From Crocodylus rhombifer (Eukaryota; Chordata; Crocodylia; Crocodylidae), in NCBI GenBank assembly GCA_038503035.1, contig JAVSML010024419.1, positions 205,737 to 269,736 of the forward strand: DNA of 64,000 nt, written 5' to 3'. A program made the position numbers and the translations under genes. Each line of letters begins with the position of its first letter. Position 1 is the first letter of the stretch. Below are positions 50,508 to 61,600 of the stretch, piece after piece. The notes below the pieces were generated by a model. It was not told where the DNA came from. It saw nothing but the letters and a program-made list of their open reading frames with translations, and made no database searches.

Positions 50508-51267
50508 GATGCAGGGGGATGTGGGCAAACTAGAAGGAAGGAATAGGCTACAATTGGACTGAGACAGGTTACAGGGGTGGGCAGATGAGAATATGATGGG
50601 TTTCAACACTGACAAGTGCAAGGTGCTGCACCTGGGGAGGAAGAGCCAGCACCATACCAACAGGCTGGGGAGCTCCCTTCTCGTCAGGGCAGAGGCAGAA
50701 AAGGATCTTGGAGGTGATCCTCCCCCTCTATGCGGCGCTGGTCAGGCCGCAGCTGGAGTACTGCATCCAGTTCTGGGCGCCGCACTTCAGGAGGGATGTG
50801 GAAAGCATGGAGAGGGTCCAGAGGAGGCCACTCGCATGATCAGGGGGGAGCAGGGCAGGCCCTACGAGGAGAGGCTACAGGACCTGAACCTGTTAAGCCT
50901 CCAAACGAGAAGGCTGAGGCCTTGTGGCCTGTTACAAACTAGTCAGAGGGGACCAGCAGGCATTGAGGGAGTCCCTGTTCCCCCGAGCACCGCCAGGAGT
51001 GACCAGGAATAATGATCACAAGCTGGCAGAGGGCAGGTTTAGGTTAGACATCAGGAGGCGCTACTTCACTGTCAGGGCGGCTAGGGTCTGGAACTAACTT
51101 CCAAGAGAAGCAGTGCTGGCTCCTACCCTGGGGGTGTTTAAGAGGAGGTTAGATGAACACCTTCCTGGGGTCATTTGACCCCAGTACTCTTTCCTGCTAT
51201 GGCAGGGGTCGGACTAGATGATCTGCTCAGGTCCCTTCCAACCCTAGAAACTATGAAACTATGAAAC
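50508..51267 (+). mobile_element. CR1 3' end, 5'-truncated, internally deleted (CR1-C)
   Basis: Begins near the end of the RT region (ACTAGAAGGAAGGAATAGGC), runs through the C-terminal part of ORF2 ([19 protein letters not shown]) and the 3' UTR, and ends in CTATGAAACTATGAAAC. Relative to CR1-A it lacks about 120 bp between AAAAGGATCTTGG and AGGTGATCCTCCCC (junction near 50711-50714). It is closely similar to the 3' end of CR1-A, hence the same subfamily. Confidence 0.85.
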
Positions 51268-51786
51268 ACCCATGACTACAACCCAGACCAACGAGCGCAA
51301 CGAGCGAACAGGTAAGCAATGGGGGCCGGGGCAATGCTGGGACTAGGGGGGCAGTACACACATCCACGGGAGGCCTCAAATGCCTCTACACAAACGCTCA
51401 TAGCATGGGAAACAAGCAGGAGGAACTCACCCTCCTGCTGGCTGACACCAGCCTGGACATAGTGGGGATCACGGAAACGTGGTGGGACTCTACGCATGAC
51501 TGGGCGGTGAATGTCAAGGGCTATAGGGTTGTATAGGAGGGACAGGACAGGAAGGAGAGGTGGGGGCGTGGCACTCTAAATCAAGGAGGAATACACATCC
51601 TCATCAATTAGCAAGGAGCCAGGGGAGGGGCACTCTGAGGTGCTTTGGGTTAGAGTACAAGGTAGTCGAGGGGAGAGAGACTTAACGGTGGGAGTCTACT
51701 ACAGACCTCCCAACCAGGGAGAAGAGCTTGACCAGGAATTCTTAGGTCAGCTCACAGAGGTGGTGAAGGCTAAAGATGTGGTAGTC
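51268..51786 (+). mobile_element. CR1-A, 5' segment (interrupted by CR1-B)
   Basis: GC-rich leader followed by the start of the ORF2 endonuclease: MGNKQEELTLLLADTS, then ITETWWDSTHDWAVNVKGYR with the catalytic Glu, and later TVGVYYRPPNQGEELDQEF. The frame is broken at least twice (stops near 51535 and 51600). It stops at GATGTGGTAGTC, exactly where CR1-B begins, and resumes at 54659. The final TAGTC (51782-51786) is the left copy of the target duplication. Confidence 0.85.
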
Positions 51787-51803
51787 TACCTGACTCAAGA
51801 AGT

Positions 51804-51914
51804 TAGGCTCCAGAGTGGTGAGAGATGTGTGGGTGAAAGCCCGCTGTGCCCCTGCTCCCCTGAAGCCCCCCAGACACCCCCTCAGCAGCCGCAGAGCCCC
51901 CTGCCGACCCCCAG
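51804..51914 (+). repeat. left terminal direct repeat of the 521-bp element
   Basis: Begins TAGGCTCCAGAGTGGTGAG and ends CCTGCCGACCCCCAG. It aligns without gaps to 52214-52324. Homology to the second copy may extend 3 bases left (AGT), which overlaps the target duplication. Confidence 0.85.
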
Positions 51915-52160
51915 CACAGCCGGAGGTAAGCGGGCTCGTGGTGGGAAGGGGTTAACTCCTTGATCCCTGGGAGGAGGCGGCTGCATGGAGCCGGGCCGGG
52001 TCAAGCCCCTGCCCAGGCCCCTACTTGGCCCAGCCCCCCAGGGAGAGAGAAGAGAAGGAGTGGGTACTTACCAGTCCCCCTCCTGTAGGGCAGGGCCCCC
52101 CAAATCCCAGGCAGGGCCCCCCTGGCCTGAGAAATCAGCTTTCCCTGACAGCAGGCCCAC

Positions 52161-52216
52161 TGCGCATGCGTGCAGTTTAAAAGGGCCTGCCAAACAGGGA
52201 AAAAAAGCTCAGTTAG
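52161..52216 (+). promoter_or_regulatory. promoter-like cluster in the 521-bp element
   Basis: TGCGCATGCG (52161-52170, NRF1-like), TTTAAAA (52176-52182, TATA-like) and CTCAGTTA (around 52209-52216, initiator-like, A at 52211) occur in promoter order. They lie immediately upstream of the right direct repeat. This is motif reading only; no activity is known. Confidence 0.35.
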
Positions 52217-52324
52217 CCTCCGGAGCAGTGAGAGACATGCAGGTGAAAGCCCGCCACGCCCCCGCTCCCCCGAAGCCCCCCGGACACCCCCTCAGCAGCC
52301 GCAGAGCCCCCTGCCAACCCCCAG
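52214..52324 (+). repeat. right terminal direct repeat of the 521-bp element
   Basis: Begins TAGCCTCCGGAGCAGTGAG and ends CCTGCCAACCCCCAG. 97 of 111 positions equal the left copy. Thirteen of the 14 differences are TG/CA, CA/CG or TG/CG pairs expected from decay of methylated CpG. Confidence 0.85.
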
Positions 52325-52330
52325 AGAAGT

Positions 52331-54438
52331 CTATGGGCCAACGAGAGGCAAAGCGCTGCTCGACCTGGTACTGGCTATGGGGTACAACCTAATCGGCGAC
52401 CTAGTGATCGATGGGAAGCTGGGTGACACTGACCACGAGCTGATCACCTTCACCATCTGCCGTAAAGCTGGCAAGTCAGTCAGCAACACAGAAGTTCTTG
52501 ACTTCAGAAAAGCCAACTTTGACAAGCTCAAGAGGCTTGTCGGTCAGGCCCTCAGGGACCGTGACCCCAGGGAGATGGGAGTTCAAGAAGAGTGGTTGCT
52601 TCTCAAGAAAGCGATCCTCAATGCACAAGCTAAATCTATTCCAACACGGAGGAAAGGCAGCAAGAAGGCACAGCAGCCTTCCTGGCTCTCCAGGGACCTA
52701 GCGGACCTCCTGCGGCTAAAAAGGAAAGCCTACAAAGGATGGAGGACGGGATTCACCTCCAAGGAGGATTATTCTGCACTGGTCCGGTCCTGCAGGGAGC
52801 AAACCAGGAAAGCCAAGGCTGCAACTGAACTCCAACTAGCTTCAAGCATCAAGGACAACAAAAAGTCCTTTTTCAGATATGTGGGGAGCCGGAGGAAAAG
52901 CAAGGGCAATGTTGGACCCATGCTAAACCAGATGGGGCAACTGACACCTGACGCCCAGGAAAAAGCCAACCTATTAAATAGGTACTTTGCGTCAGTCTTT
53001 CATCAGTCCCATGGGACGCCCATGCCTGCTATGGGACAGGGAGATCCGGGTGATGGGGATCCCCTACCCTCCATAAATGCTGACCTCATGAAGGAACATC
53101 TTGAGAAGCTGGATACCTTCAAGTCTACCGGCCCTGACAATCTGCACCCCAGGGTACTCAAGGAGCTCGTAAGCATCATAGCCCAGCCCCTGGCACGGAT
53201 CTTCAAGAGCTCCTGGCGCCCTGATGTAGTGCCTGACGACTGGAAGAAGGCCAATGTGGTGCCGATCTTCAAGAAAGGGAGGAGAGTGGATCCGGCTAAC
53301 TACAGGCCCATTAGCCTGACTTCTATCCTGGGGAAGATCTTAGAAAAATTTATTAAGGAGGCCATCCTTGATGGACTGGCCCAGGCTAACATCCTAAGGG
53401 ATAGCCAGCACGGGTTTGTGGTGGGTAGGTCTTGTTTGACCAATCTCATTTCCTTCTATGACCAGGTCACCTATCACCTGGACGAGGGAGAAGAGATTGA
53501 TGTCATATATCTTGACTTCAAAAAAGCTTTTGATCTGCTATCCCATGATCACCTCTTGGCGAAACTGGCCAGTTGTGGCCTTGGCTCCACCACGATCCGC
53601 TGGCTGGGAAATTGGCTCCATGGTCAGACCCTGAGGGTTGTGATTGATGGCAGTCACTCATCGTGGTGCCCTGTGACCAGTGGGGTCCCTCAAGGCTCTG
53701 TCCTTGGACCCATACTGTTCAAAATCTTCATTAATGATGTGGACATTGGAATCAGGAGTGGACTGGCCAAGTTCACCGATGACACCAAACTTTGGGGCAA
53801 AGCATCCACGCCAGAAGATAGGCAGGTGATCTAGGCTGACCTGGACAAGCTCAGCAAATGGGCGGACGAGAACCTCATGGTGTTTAACACCGAAAAATGC
53901 AAGGTTCTCCACCTTGGGAGGAAAAACCTGCAGCACCCTTATAGGCTCGGCAGTGCTAAGTTGGTTAGCACTACAGAAGAAAGAGACTTGGGGGTCATCA
54001 TTGACCACAAGATGAACATGAGCCTGCAATGCAATGCTGCGGCTAATAAAGCGACCAAAGCGCTGGCTTGCATCCATAGATGCTTCTCGAGCAAATCCCG
54101 GGACGTCATTCTCCCCTTGTACTCGGCCTTGATGAGGCTGCAGCTGGAGTACTGCGTCCAGTTTTGGGCTCCCCAATTCAAAAAGTATGTGGAGAAGCTT
54201 GAGAGAGTCCAGAGAGAGCCACGCGCATGATCAGAGGTCAGGAAAACAGATCTTACGATGACAGGTTGAGAGACATGGGGCTCTTTAGCCTGGAAAAGCA
54301 CAGGCTCAGGGGTGATCTGATGGCCACCTATAAGTTTATCAAGGGTGACCACCAGGATCTGGGGGAACGTTTGTTCACCAGAGCGCCCCAAGGGATGACG
54401 AGGTCGAACGGTCACAAACTCCTGCAAGACTGGACATA
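52331..54438 (+). pseudogene. CR1-B ORF2 (endonuclease C-part and reverse transcriptase), nearly intact
   Basis: One frame runs from about 52331 to 54230 with a single in-frame stop (TAG at 53832-53834). Blocks in order: LLDLVLAMGYNLIGDL, DDWKKANVVPIFKKGRR, QHGFVVGRSCLTNLISFYDQ, VIYLDFKKAFD, GVPQGSVLGPILFKIFIND and FTDDTKLWG (F-A-D-D changed to F-T-D-D), then [11 protein letters not shown] and [15 protein letters not shown] single-base shift near 54217-54227 moves the last part into another frame (MIRGQENRSYDDRL to about 54438). It is the best-preserved CR1 copy here but cannot be active: the element is 5'-truncated, carries an insertion and has a stop. Confidence 0.88.
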
Positions 54439-54658
54439 AGGAAGAATTTCTTTACTGTCCGAGCCCCCAAGTTCTGGAACAGTCTGCCAGCGGAGGTGGT
54501 TCAAGCACATACACTGAACACCTTCAAGAGTAAATTGGATGCTTATCTTGCTGGGATGCTATGACCCCAGCTGACTTCCTGCCCTTTGGGCAGGGGGCTG
54601 GACTCAATGATCTCCCGAGGTCCCTTCCAGCCCTGATGTCTATGAAATCTATGAAATC

Positions 54659-57113
54659 TAGTCATGGGGGACCTGAACTTCCCGGATATCTGCTGGGAAG
54701 AGCAGTCAGCCAGGTCTGACCGCTCACGTAGGTTCTTGGCCAGAGTGCAGGACCTCCATCTAACCCAGGAGGTGCACAGCCCCACCAGGAGGGATGCCTT
54801 GTTGGACCTAGTGCTGGCCACGGGTGATGACCTGGTGAGGGGGCTGCAGGTGCTCGACCACCTGGGCAACAGCAATCATCGCCTGCTGGAATTCACCATC
54901 CAGTGCAAGGTTGCAAAGGCATGCAGTAAGGCAGCAGCCCTAGACTTTACGAGGGCGAACTTCAATGAGCTAAGGAGGATAGTTGGGGATGTGCTGAGGT
55001 CCCAGAGGGGAGGGGAACCAGATGTCCAAGGAGATTGGTCGCTCCTTAAGGAGACAATCCTCCAAGACCAAAGGAAAGTAATCCCAACAGGGATCAAAGG
55101 GAGCAGGAGAGCACACAAGCCTCCATGGCTCACTAAAACATACAGGAATGTCTCCTTGCTAAAAAGGAGGCATATACCCAATGGAAAGAAGGGGTCATCA
55201 CCAGGGAGGACTATTCTGCAGTCGCTCGGCGTTGTAGGGGGGCAGTTAGGAAGGCCAAGGCAAAGATGGAATTAGGACTGGCTTCTCAGATTAAGGACAA
55301 TAAGAAGTCCTTTTTTAAATACATAGGTGGCAAAAAGAAGGTCCCGGGTAACGTGGGGCCTTTGCAGGACGCGTTGGGGAATTTGGTTGTCACACCAGAC
55401 GACAAAGCTAACATGTTTAACGATTTCTTTGCCTCCGTCTTCCTAAGTAGGGACCAGAACAGCCACCTCCCTGCTGGGCCCCCCTCGGACCCCGGGGGAG
55501 GCACACCTGGGCCACGGGTTAGCGAGGATTTAGCTAGGGAGCTTCTGGAGGGGTTGGACGTGTTCAAGTCAGCCGGCCCAGACGATTGCCACCCTAGAGT
55601 CCTAACAGAATTGGCCGAGGTCATTGCAAGTCCCCTGGCACGGCTTTATGAGCACTCGTGGTGCTCTGGTGTGGTACCAGAGGACTGGAAGAGGGCCAAC
55701 GTGGTTCCCATCTTCAAAAAAGGCAGGAAGGAGGACCCGGGAAACTATAGGCCGGTTAGTCATACCTCGATCCTAGGGAAGCTGTTTGAGAAAATTATGC
55801 TGGCACACATCCAGGAGGGGCCAGCAGGGGACTGCATGCTTAGGGGCAACCAACACAGGTTCATCAGTGGCAGGTCCTGTCAGACCAACCTGGTGACCTT
55901 TTACGATCAGATCACCAGATCGTTAGACGCAGGGGGAGCAGTGGACATCGTCTTCCTGGACTTCCAGAAGGTTTCGACACTGTCTCTCACCCCTTTCTCA
56001 TTAAGAAATTGGGGGGCTGTCATGTCGACGCCCACACAGTCAATTGGGGCGGCAACTGGCTGGAGGGCCGCACCCAGAGGGTGGTGGTGGATGGGTCCTT
56101 CTCCCCTGGAGGGATGTGGGCAGTGGGGTCCCCCAGGGCTCGGTCCTCAGGCCCGCACTGTTCAACATCTTCATCAGCGATTTGGACAAGGGGGTAAAAA
56201 GCACCCTGTTCAAATTTGCTGATGACACTAAGATGTGGGGGGACGGGGGCGCACTAGAAGGAAGCATCAGGCTTCAATCAGATCTAGACAGGTTACAGGG
56301 GTGGGCGGATGAGAACAGGATGGGATTCAACACTGACAAGTGCAAGGTGCTGCACCTGGGGAGGAACAACCGGCACCATACCTACCAGTTGGGGAACTCC
56401 CCTCTTGTCAGCACGGAGGCGGAAAAGGATCTTGGGGTCATCATTGACTCCAAGATGAACATGGGCCAGCAGTGTGGGGATGCAGTCAGGAAGGCCGACC
56501 GCAGCTTGTCGTGCATCCACAGATGCATCTCGAGCAGGTCCAAGGAGGTGATCCTCCCCCTCTATGCAGCACTGGTCAGGCCGCAGCTGGAGTACTGCGT
56601 CCGGTTTTGGGCACTGCACTTCAGGAGGGACGTGGACAACATGGAGAGGGTCCAGAGGAGGCCACTCGCATGATCGGGGGGAGCAGGGCAGGCCCTACGA
56701 GGACAGGCTGCGGGACCTGAACCTGTTCAGCCTCCACAAGAGAAGGCTGAGGGGGATCTAGTGGCTTGTTATAAACTAGTCAGGGGGGACCAGCAGGCAT
56801 TGGGGGAGTCCCTGTTTCCCTGAGCACTGCCAGGAGTGACCAGGAATAACGGTCACAAGCTGGCAGAGGGCAGATTTAGGCTAGACATCAGGAGGCGCTA
56901 CTTCACGGTCAGGGCGGCTAGGGTCTGGAACCAGCTTCCAAGAGAAGCAGTGCTGGCTCCTACCCTGAGGGGTTTTAAGAGGAAGTTAGATGAACATCTT
57001 GCTGGGGTCATTTGACCCCAGCCTGATTTCCTGCCATGGCAGGTGGTCGGACTAGATGATCTACTCAGGTCCCTTCCGACCCTAGAAACTATGAAACTAT
57101 GAAAATTGTCCAT
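54659..57113 (+). mobile_element. CR1-A, 3' segment (resumes after CR1-B)
   Basis: Resumes with TAGTCATGGGGGACCTGAAC (endonuclease MGDLNFPDICWEE) and runs through the RT and C-terminal regions to the 3' UTR, ending CTATGAAACTATGAAAA at about 57113. The 3' end is closely similar to CR1-C at 50508-51267. With the 5' segment it forms one element of about 2.97 kb split by the 2.87-kb CR1-B. Confidence 0.88.
54664..56770 (+). pseudogene. CR1-A ORF2 remnant
   Basis: Frames: 54664-55275 (MGDLNFPDICWEEQSARSD), then 55266-56222 (GVVPEDWKRANVVPIFKKG, GNQHRFISGRSCQTNLVTFY, VDIVFLDFQKV), then 56044-56673 ([40 protein letters not shown]). The F-A-D-D catalytic block is intact, but at least three frameshifts break the protein, and the QHGF block reads QHRF. 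Decay is greater than in CR1-B, consistent with CR1-A being the older host of the nest. Confidence 0.85.
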
Positions 57114-58062
57114 CCCAGCACAACTGCATTATATAATTAACCAACCCATTACTCCTTTGAGGACCACCTGATTTAACAAAAACCCTGAACGCATATTTAT
57201 AAACCTCTAGGGTCAAAGCCTCCGCCTGGTTGCATGACATGAAAATTTAACATCTCACATTAGAGTTTGCAAAAGTTACCAGGACAACAGAATTTATGCA
57301 CCAAGGAGCATTGTTTGGGTCCAAATGTAATGTTCTTAATCTGGTTAAATCCCCATTTGTGGTCATATGTCCCAAACGAAGCAGACCTCAGTGGCCCCCT
57401 TCCAGGTATGGCCAGAGGATCCTCCTTTCATTTGTAGGTGTTCTGTATATTTAAGGCAGGGTGAATTGCTAGGGTTTTTTCTAAGCTAACAGTTTCTTTA
57501 GCTGTCAGCACCATGACAGCTCTGTTTTTCCACAAGGACCAACCACATAATTTCTGCCTAAAAGACTCATTTTAGATTAAAGTCAACAATTAGAAAGAAC
57601 AAAAGCAAAATCCCCACAAGAGGCTGCTCACTGTATGTGTGCGCGCATCTATTTTGTAATAGGCTGCAACAATTGCATCTCTGGAAATTGAACCTGCCCC
57701 TACAGACCACGCGCACACAGAACCCTACACGTGGAGCAGGCAGAAGAGTAAAATGACTAAATACACCTGACCATCAGTTTGGGGTTTAGTTGTATTTATT
57801 TGTTTGTTTAATTATTGTGCAGACCTTGGAGGCCTCTTCCTACAGCTGGAAGAATTGAATAAAAAGCATAATTACCTTCACAGTATTAAAAGTATCATAA
57901 AGAATATCAGATAGGCATCAGTAGACAAAATACTTAAATTTCCAATGATATTCACCAGACTTAAGTTATAACTTTACTTACATGGGATCTTTTCCCTACC
58001 TTCTTGGCTCCTTGATTGGCAGGTCAGGATTTACCCTTATGGTTATTGTGGCTTAAATATAC
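57114..58062. other. intergenic, no recognised feature
   Basis: AT-rich sequence between CR1 copies. Nothing identified. Confidence 0.4.
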
Positions 58063-58276
58063 TTGATATCACAAAGTGCAGTAGTGAATGCTGCTGTGGC
58101 ATCTTCTATTAATTTGACAGTACAGTCACCCACCCTGGCCATCTTCAAAAAGCATCTAGACACCCATCTTGCTGGGGTCATTTGCCCCAGTGGTCTGTCC
58201 TGCCCAAGCACAGGGAGGCTGGACCTGATGATCTGTAAGGTCCCTTCTAGACCCTAACAACTATGAAACTATGAAG
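58063..58276 (+). mobile_element. CR1 3'-end fragment
   Basis: CCACCCTGGCCATCTTCAAA, CATCTTGCTGGGGTCATTTG and GGCTGGACCTGATGATCTG lead to a CTATGAAACTATGAAGGG tail. Only the last codons of ORF2 and the 3' UTR are present. Confidence 0.85.
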
Positions 58277-58540
58277 GGATTAATTAATTAAATCATTCAT
58301 TTGGGGATTGAAAGTGCTAAGGCCAGGGCTCAGTGTGCTGCTTGGAGAATGCAAACAAGGCAGAGTTTTTCAGTCTGCTTCTCCTGCCTGCCTTCTCTTC
58401 AGCCTGAAAGAATAACTCTAATCAAAGAATAACTCATACATCCGTCACATATTTCAAAATTGGCCCTAGAGTCAATATGAACTATTTTCAGATCCTCCAC
58501 AAACAGGTATACTATAAATATAACTTAATGTAATTTGTCT
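58277..58540. other. short unassigned stretch between CR1 fragments
   Basis: No feature recognised. Confidence 0.4.
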
Positions 58541-58612
58541 TGGGGCAGGAGGTTGGACTCAATGATCTCCTGAGGTCCCTTCCAGCCCTAATGTCTATGA
58601 AATCTATGTAAC
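58541..58612 (+). repeat. CR1 tail fragment
   Basis: GCAGGAGGTTGGACTCAATG, ATCTCCTGAGGTCCCTTCCA and the tail TCTATGAAATCTATG correspond to the last ~70 bp of a CR1 like CR1-B. Confidence 0.85.
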
Positions 58613-61600
58613 GATTGCTCTTAATTTATTATTAGAGGGTCTCAGTCAAACATATTTCTGTTGGATCTGGACTCCGAAGTGTTCCAAAGAGCTGGTCTGT
58701 TCAGGACTGAATTTTTAGTTCATTTGAAGCTATTATATAATGCTCCTAATTTTGTTGACTAATTCTACCACACGCATAGTAAAAAAACATATTACATTTC
58801 CTTTGTCTTCTCTACTGATCTTTTACGTGATGCATGAAACCCACCATCCCATATACGAATATGAGTGAATGTGCATCTCATCACAATCCCTTGTCCAGCA
58901 GGAAACCAACCTAAGTTCATTAAGCATATACTTCATTCGAAAGCTTCTTGCTAATATCTGCAACAGCAAATCAATGGAATCCACATTGAATGTATTGTCT
59001 CGCAGTTTTCTATACCAACAGGAACACGAAAATTTGAAATAGTCTCCATTGTATTTCAGTTTTATAGCCCATGGAGATTCATGTTTGCTTCCCAGAAACA
59101 ATTAACCTTTATATGGGAATGCTACAACCCAAATAGCCTTCCTGAACCCAGCTAACTGTATATAACAGTATGCACCTGTCGGTGATGGATATGTACATTG
59201 GCCAGTGAAATAGCTTGTACTGCTGCATAAGGTTAAATATATCAAGGAGATAAATGCTGATAGAAGACTGGATAGCTCAAGGGTTTCATAATGGCATATG
59301 GATCCTTTCATTTGTAAATCCAGCCCAGGTGAGCCATGAGCAAATGTATTTGCTGTGCATTAGGTAGCCTGTGCATTGTAGGCACATTACAAGAAACACC
59401 ATCCCAATAGCCCTTTTTCATTCATGTGACAGGGAGCAAATGGATGGAAGTGTGCCTTCCCCCATCTTAAAAGTGGTTATTTTAAGGGTGATACACCTGG
59501 GGAGGATGGTGTTGAAGACAGCTGTGTTTTACTGTGGCAAATACGGTACTTGCACCAAAAGTCTTCAGTAGACAGCACTAACAGCCTCAGGATCTGTTAC
59601 CAACACTAAGTTATTTAGAAAAATGAAAGGACAACTGGACAGTTTATTATTGGTGGGCAGTATATAGAAGAGAGAAGGGCAAGCTCAGCGGTACTTTTGG
59701 TTTTTCAAAACTCAAGGTGGTTTAGATCTGATCTCAGCTTCTATCAATTTTGTGGATTCAAAGGATAAATAATTCTGGTTTTGTCCTATTTATACTTTGC
59801 AACAATGATTAGAAAACCAAGGGGAAATTTTTTCTACTGTGAAAAACCAAGCGCTGGAAGCACTTATATGAAACTCATAATGTAAATTGCAGCCAATCTT
59901 ATTATTATGGCACCATTAAAAAAATTTACAAAAATAACATTAATTTCAAGTCAAGTTCTTCCATTCGGAGGTTGCGCTAATGGACAGAAAATGTAATTGT
60001 TCTGTCTGTCCAATGATAATTACAGCAAAGCTCTTCTATTTTTCATCACCCATGAACAGTGTAACAAAGGGCATGTGGTCCTTCTAACCTTCAGCCACAC
60101 TTCATCCCCAGCGACATCTTAGAGCACATTTCAGAAATTCATACAGTATGCATGATGAGTGGGGAAATTAATCAGTGACACATCTCTGAGGTTTATGAGT
60201 CACCGCGGTTCCTCGGATCATATGGGGAATGCGAAGCTAGGGTGGTATAGCTCAGATCTGACAACAGCAATGGTTAATATTCATAACCATCTGGGCAAAG
60301 TACATGTTATCTGATTGCTTTGCAGGAAATAATCTCCACGCTCACATCTTTTGATCTGCATTTGGAAGATTTTTTCCCCCCTTTTCCTTCCCCTGGTAAT
60401 GTTGCAATGATTTGCTCAGGAAAGCAGAGCCACTGGCTCATCTCTGTATGTGAGTATAAATGCCCAAATCATTCACAGGCTCTCCTCCTCTAGCGCTCAA
60501 GATGGGGGCCTTCCTCTTAGGCCACTGCTGGTTTTGACTGTATTTAGATACAGAAGGATGAGGCCCCACTTTGGCCTTTCTGTAGAGTAAGGAAGTGTCC
60601 ACCTCAGGGTACCTGAGAGAGGCAAAATGAAACAAAATCTGCTGGAATTATAAGTAATGGTACATAGCATTTCTAGTGCACCTTTCAACCAAAGATTGCT
60701 TTCCAAACATGAATAAACTAAGTTCTGCATCTTTCCCATCTCCAGTGGGAAAGACACTACAATCTCCATTTTACATATAGGAAAACTTCAGTATGATCCT
60801 GGTCCTGAAAACGATCACAGAAGAAGGCTATGACAGGACCCAGACCAATGTCCAGGGGTTCAATCACGCAAATTTTTCCACTTGAGTTGTTCTACTGGTT
60901 TCTCAGAGGAATGAGTCACTCTAGTAAAGACCGCTGGTGTGAATAAAGGTCGAAGGACAAGGCCTCCTATATCCTGAAACTGAGTCTGGCAGGTGGACAA
61001 ATTCAGCCTTCCTGCTAGTGACGATGAAGTTATTGTGTCCAGATTTACTTCCTAAGAGATGGCAGATGAGTTACTGGTGATCTCATTATTAAAAGCGTAA
61101 TAATGACCAGTCAGATGACAGAGTATTTATTGCTCAATGGTGGAAAGCCATCCAGGTTCATAGTCAATGCCACCCCTAGGTCATTGGAAGCTTTACATAA
61201 ATACCCTAATTCCCAGTGTTGAAGTAACTTGTAGCTTCATTGAGTTCAGCTGGATGACACCATCAGACTGATGAAAGTCTTGCAAACTTCCTGTCTATGC
61301 TCCCCTGCACTAGGTCTCACCTGAAACCTGGGATAGATTCTTTGAGAAGACTCTCTCCGAAACATGGAGGACATCTTCCTAAGATAATAACACACTTGTG
61401 CTTTGATTAGTGCTATTAAGGTACTTGGCAAGTTTAGTGCATGTTGCATCCATCCATAACAAACGTATATAAATATGTATAATGTAATTTTGCACCAGCG
61501 GTGCACCAGACCCCACAGGTTGGCAACTCTCATCACATAGTAGGTAGGAAAGCATTTTATTTCACAGAGCATCACACACTAGTTTGGTCAGTAGCTGGGA

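Larger units (their letters stand above)
51804..52324 (+). mobile_element. 521-bp unrecognised element with 111-bp terminal direct repeats, inserted in CR1-B
   Basis: AGAAGT occurs on both sides (51798-51803 and 52325-52330). Removing the element and one AGAAGT restores the CR1 reading CTG ACT CAA GAA GTC TAT GGG, so the borders are set by the empty-site logic. The two ends, 51804-51914 and 52214-52324, are direct repeats of equal length with 14 differences and no indels. The 299-bp middle has no ORF. It holds a TGCGCATGCG motif (52161), TTTAAAA (52176) and a purine run AGGGAAAAAAAG shortly before the second repeat. Ends are not TG...CA. It could be a miniature LTR element or the retrotransposed RNA form of one. 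I do not recognise the family. Confidence 0.72.
51787..54658 (+). mobile_element. CR1-B, 5'-truncated CR1 inserted into CR1-A
   Basis: Starts at TACCTGACTCAAGAAGT (inside the endonuclease) and ends with the tail TCTATGAAATCTATGAAATC. TAGTC flanks it at 51782-51786 and 54659-54663. CR1-A reads continuously across when CR1-B and one TAGTC are removed (GATGTGGTAGTC to ATGGGGGACCTGAACT). Its tail unit differs from that of CR1-A and CR1-C, so it is another subfamily. It carries its own 521-bp insertion just inside its 5' end. Confidence 0.88.

Noticed and set aside
51640..52392. 107- and 135-codon proline-rich ORFs
   Set aside because: They run through the 521-bp inserted element and its GC-rich direct repeats, and do not continue into a plausible protein.
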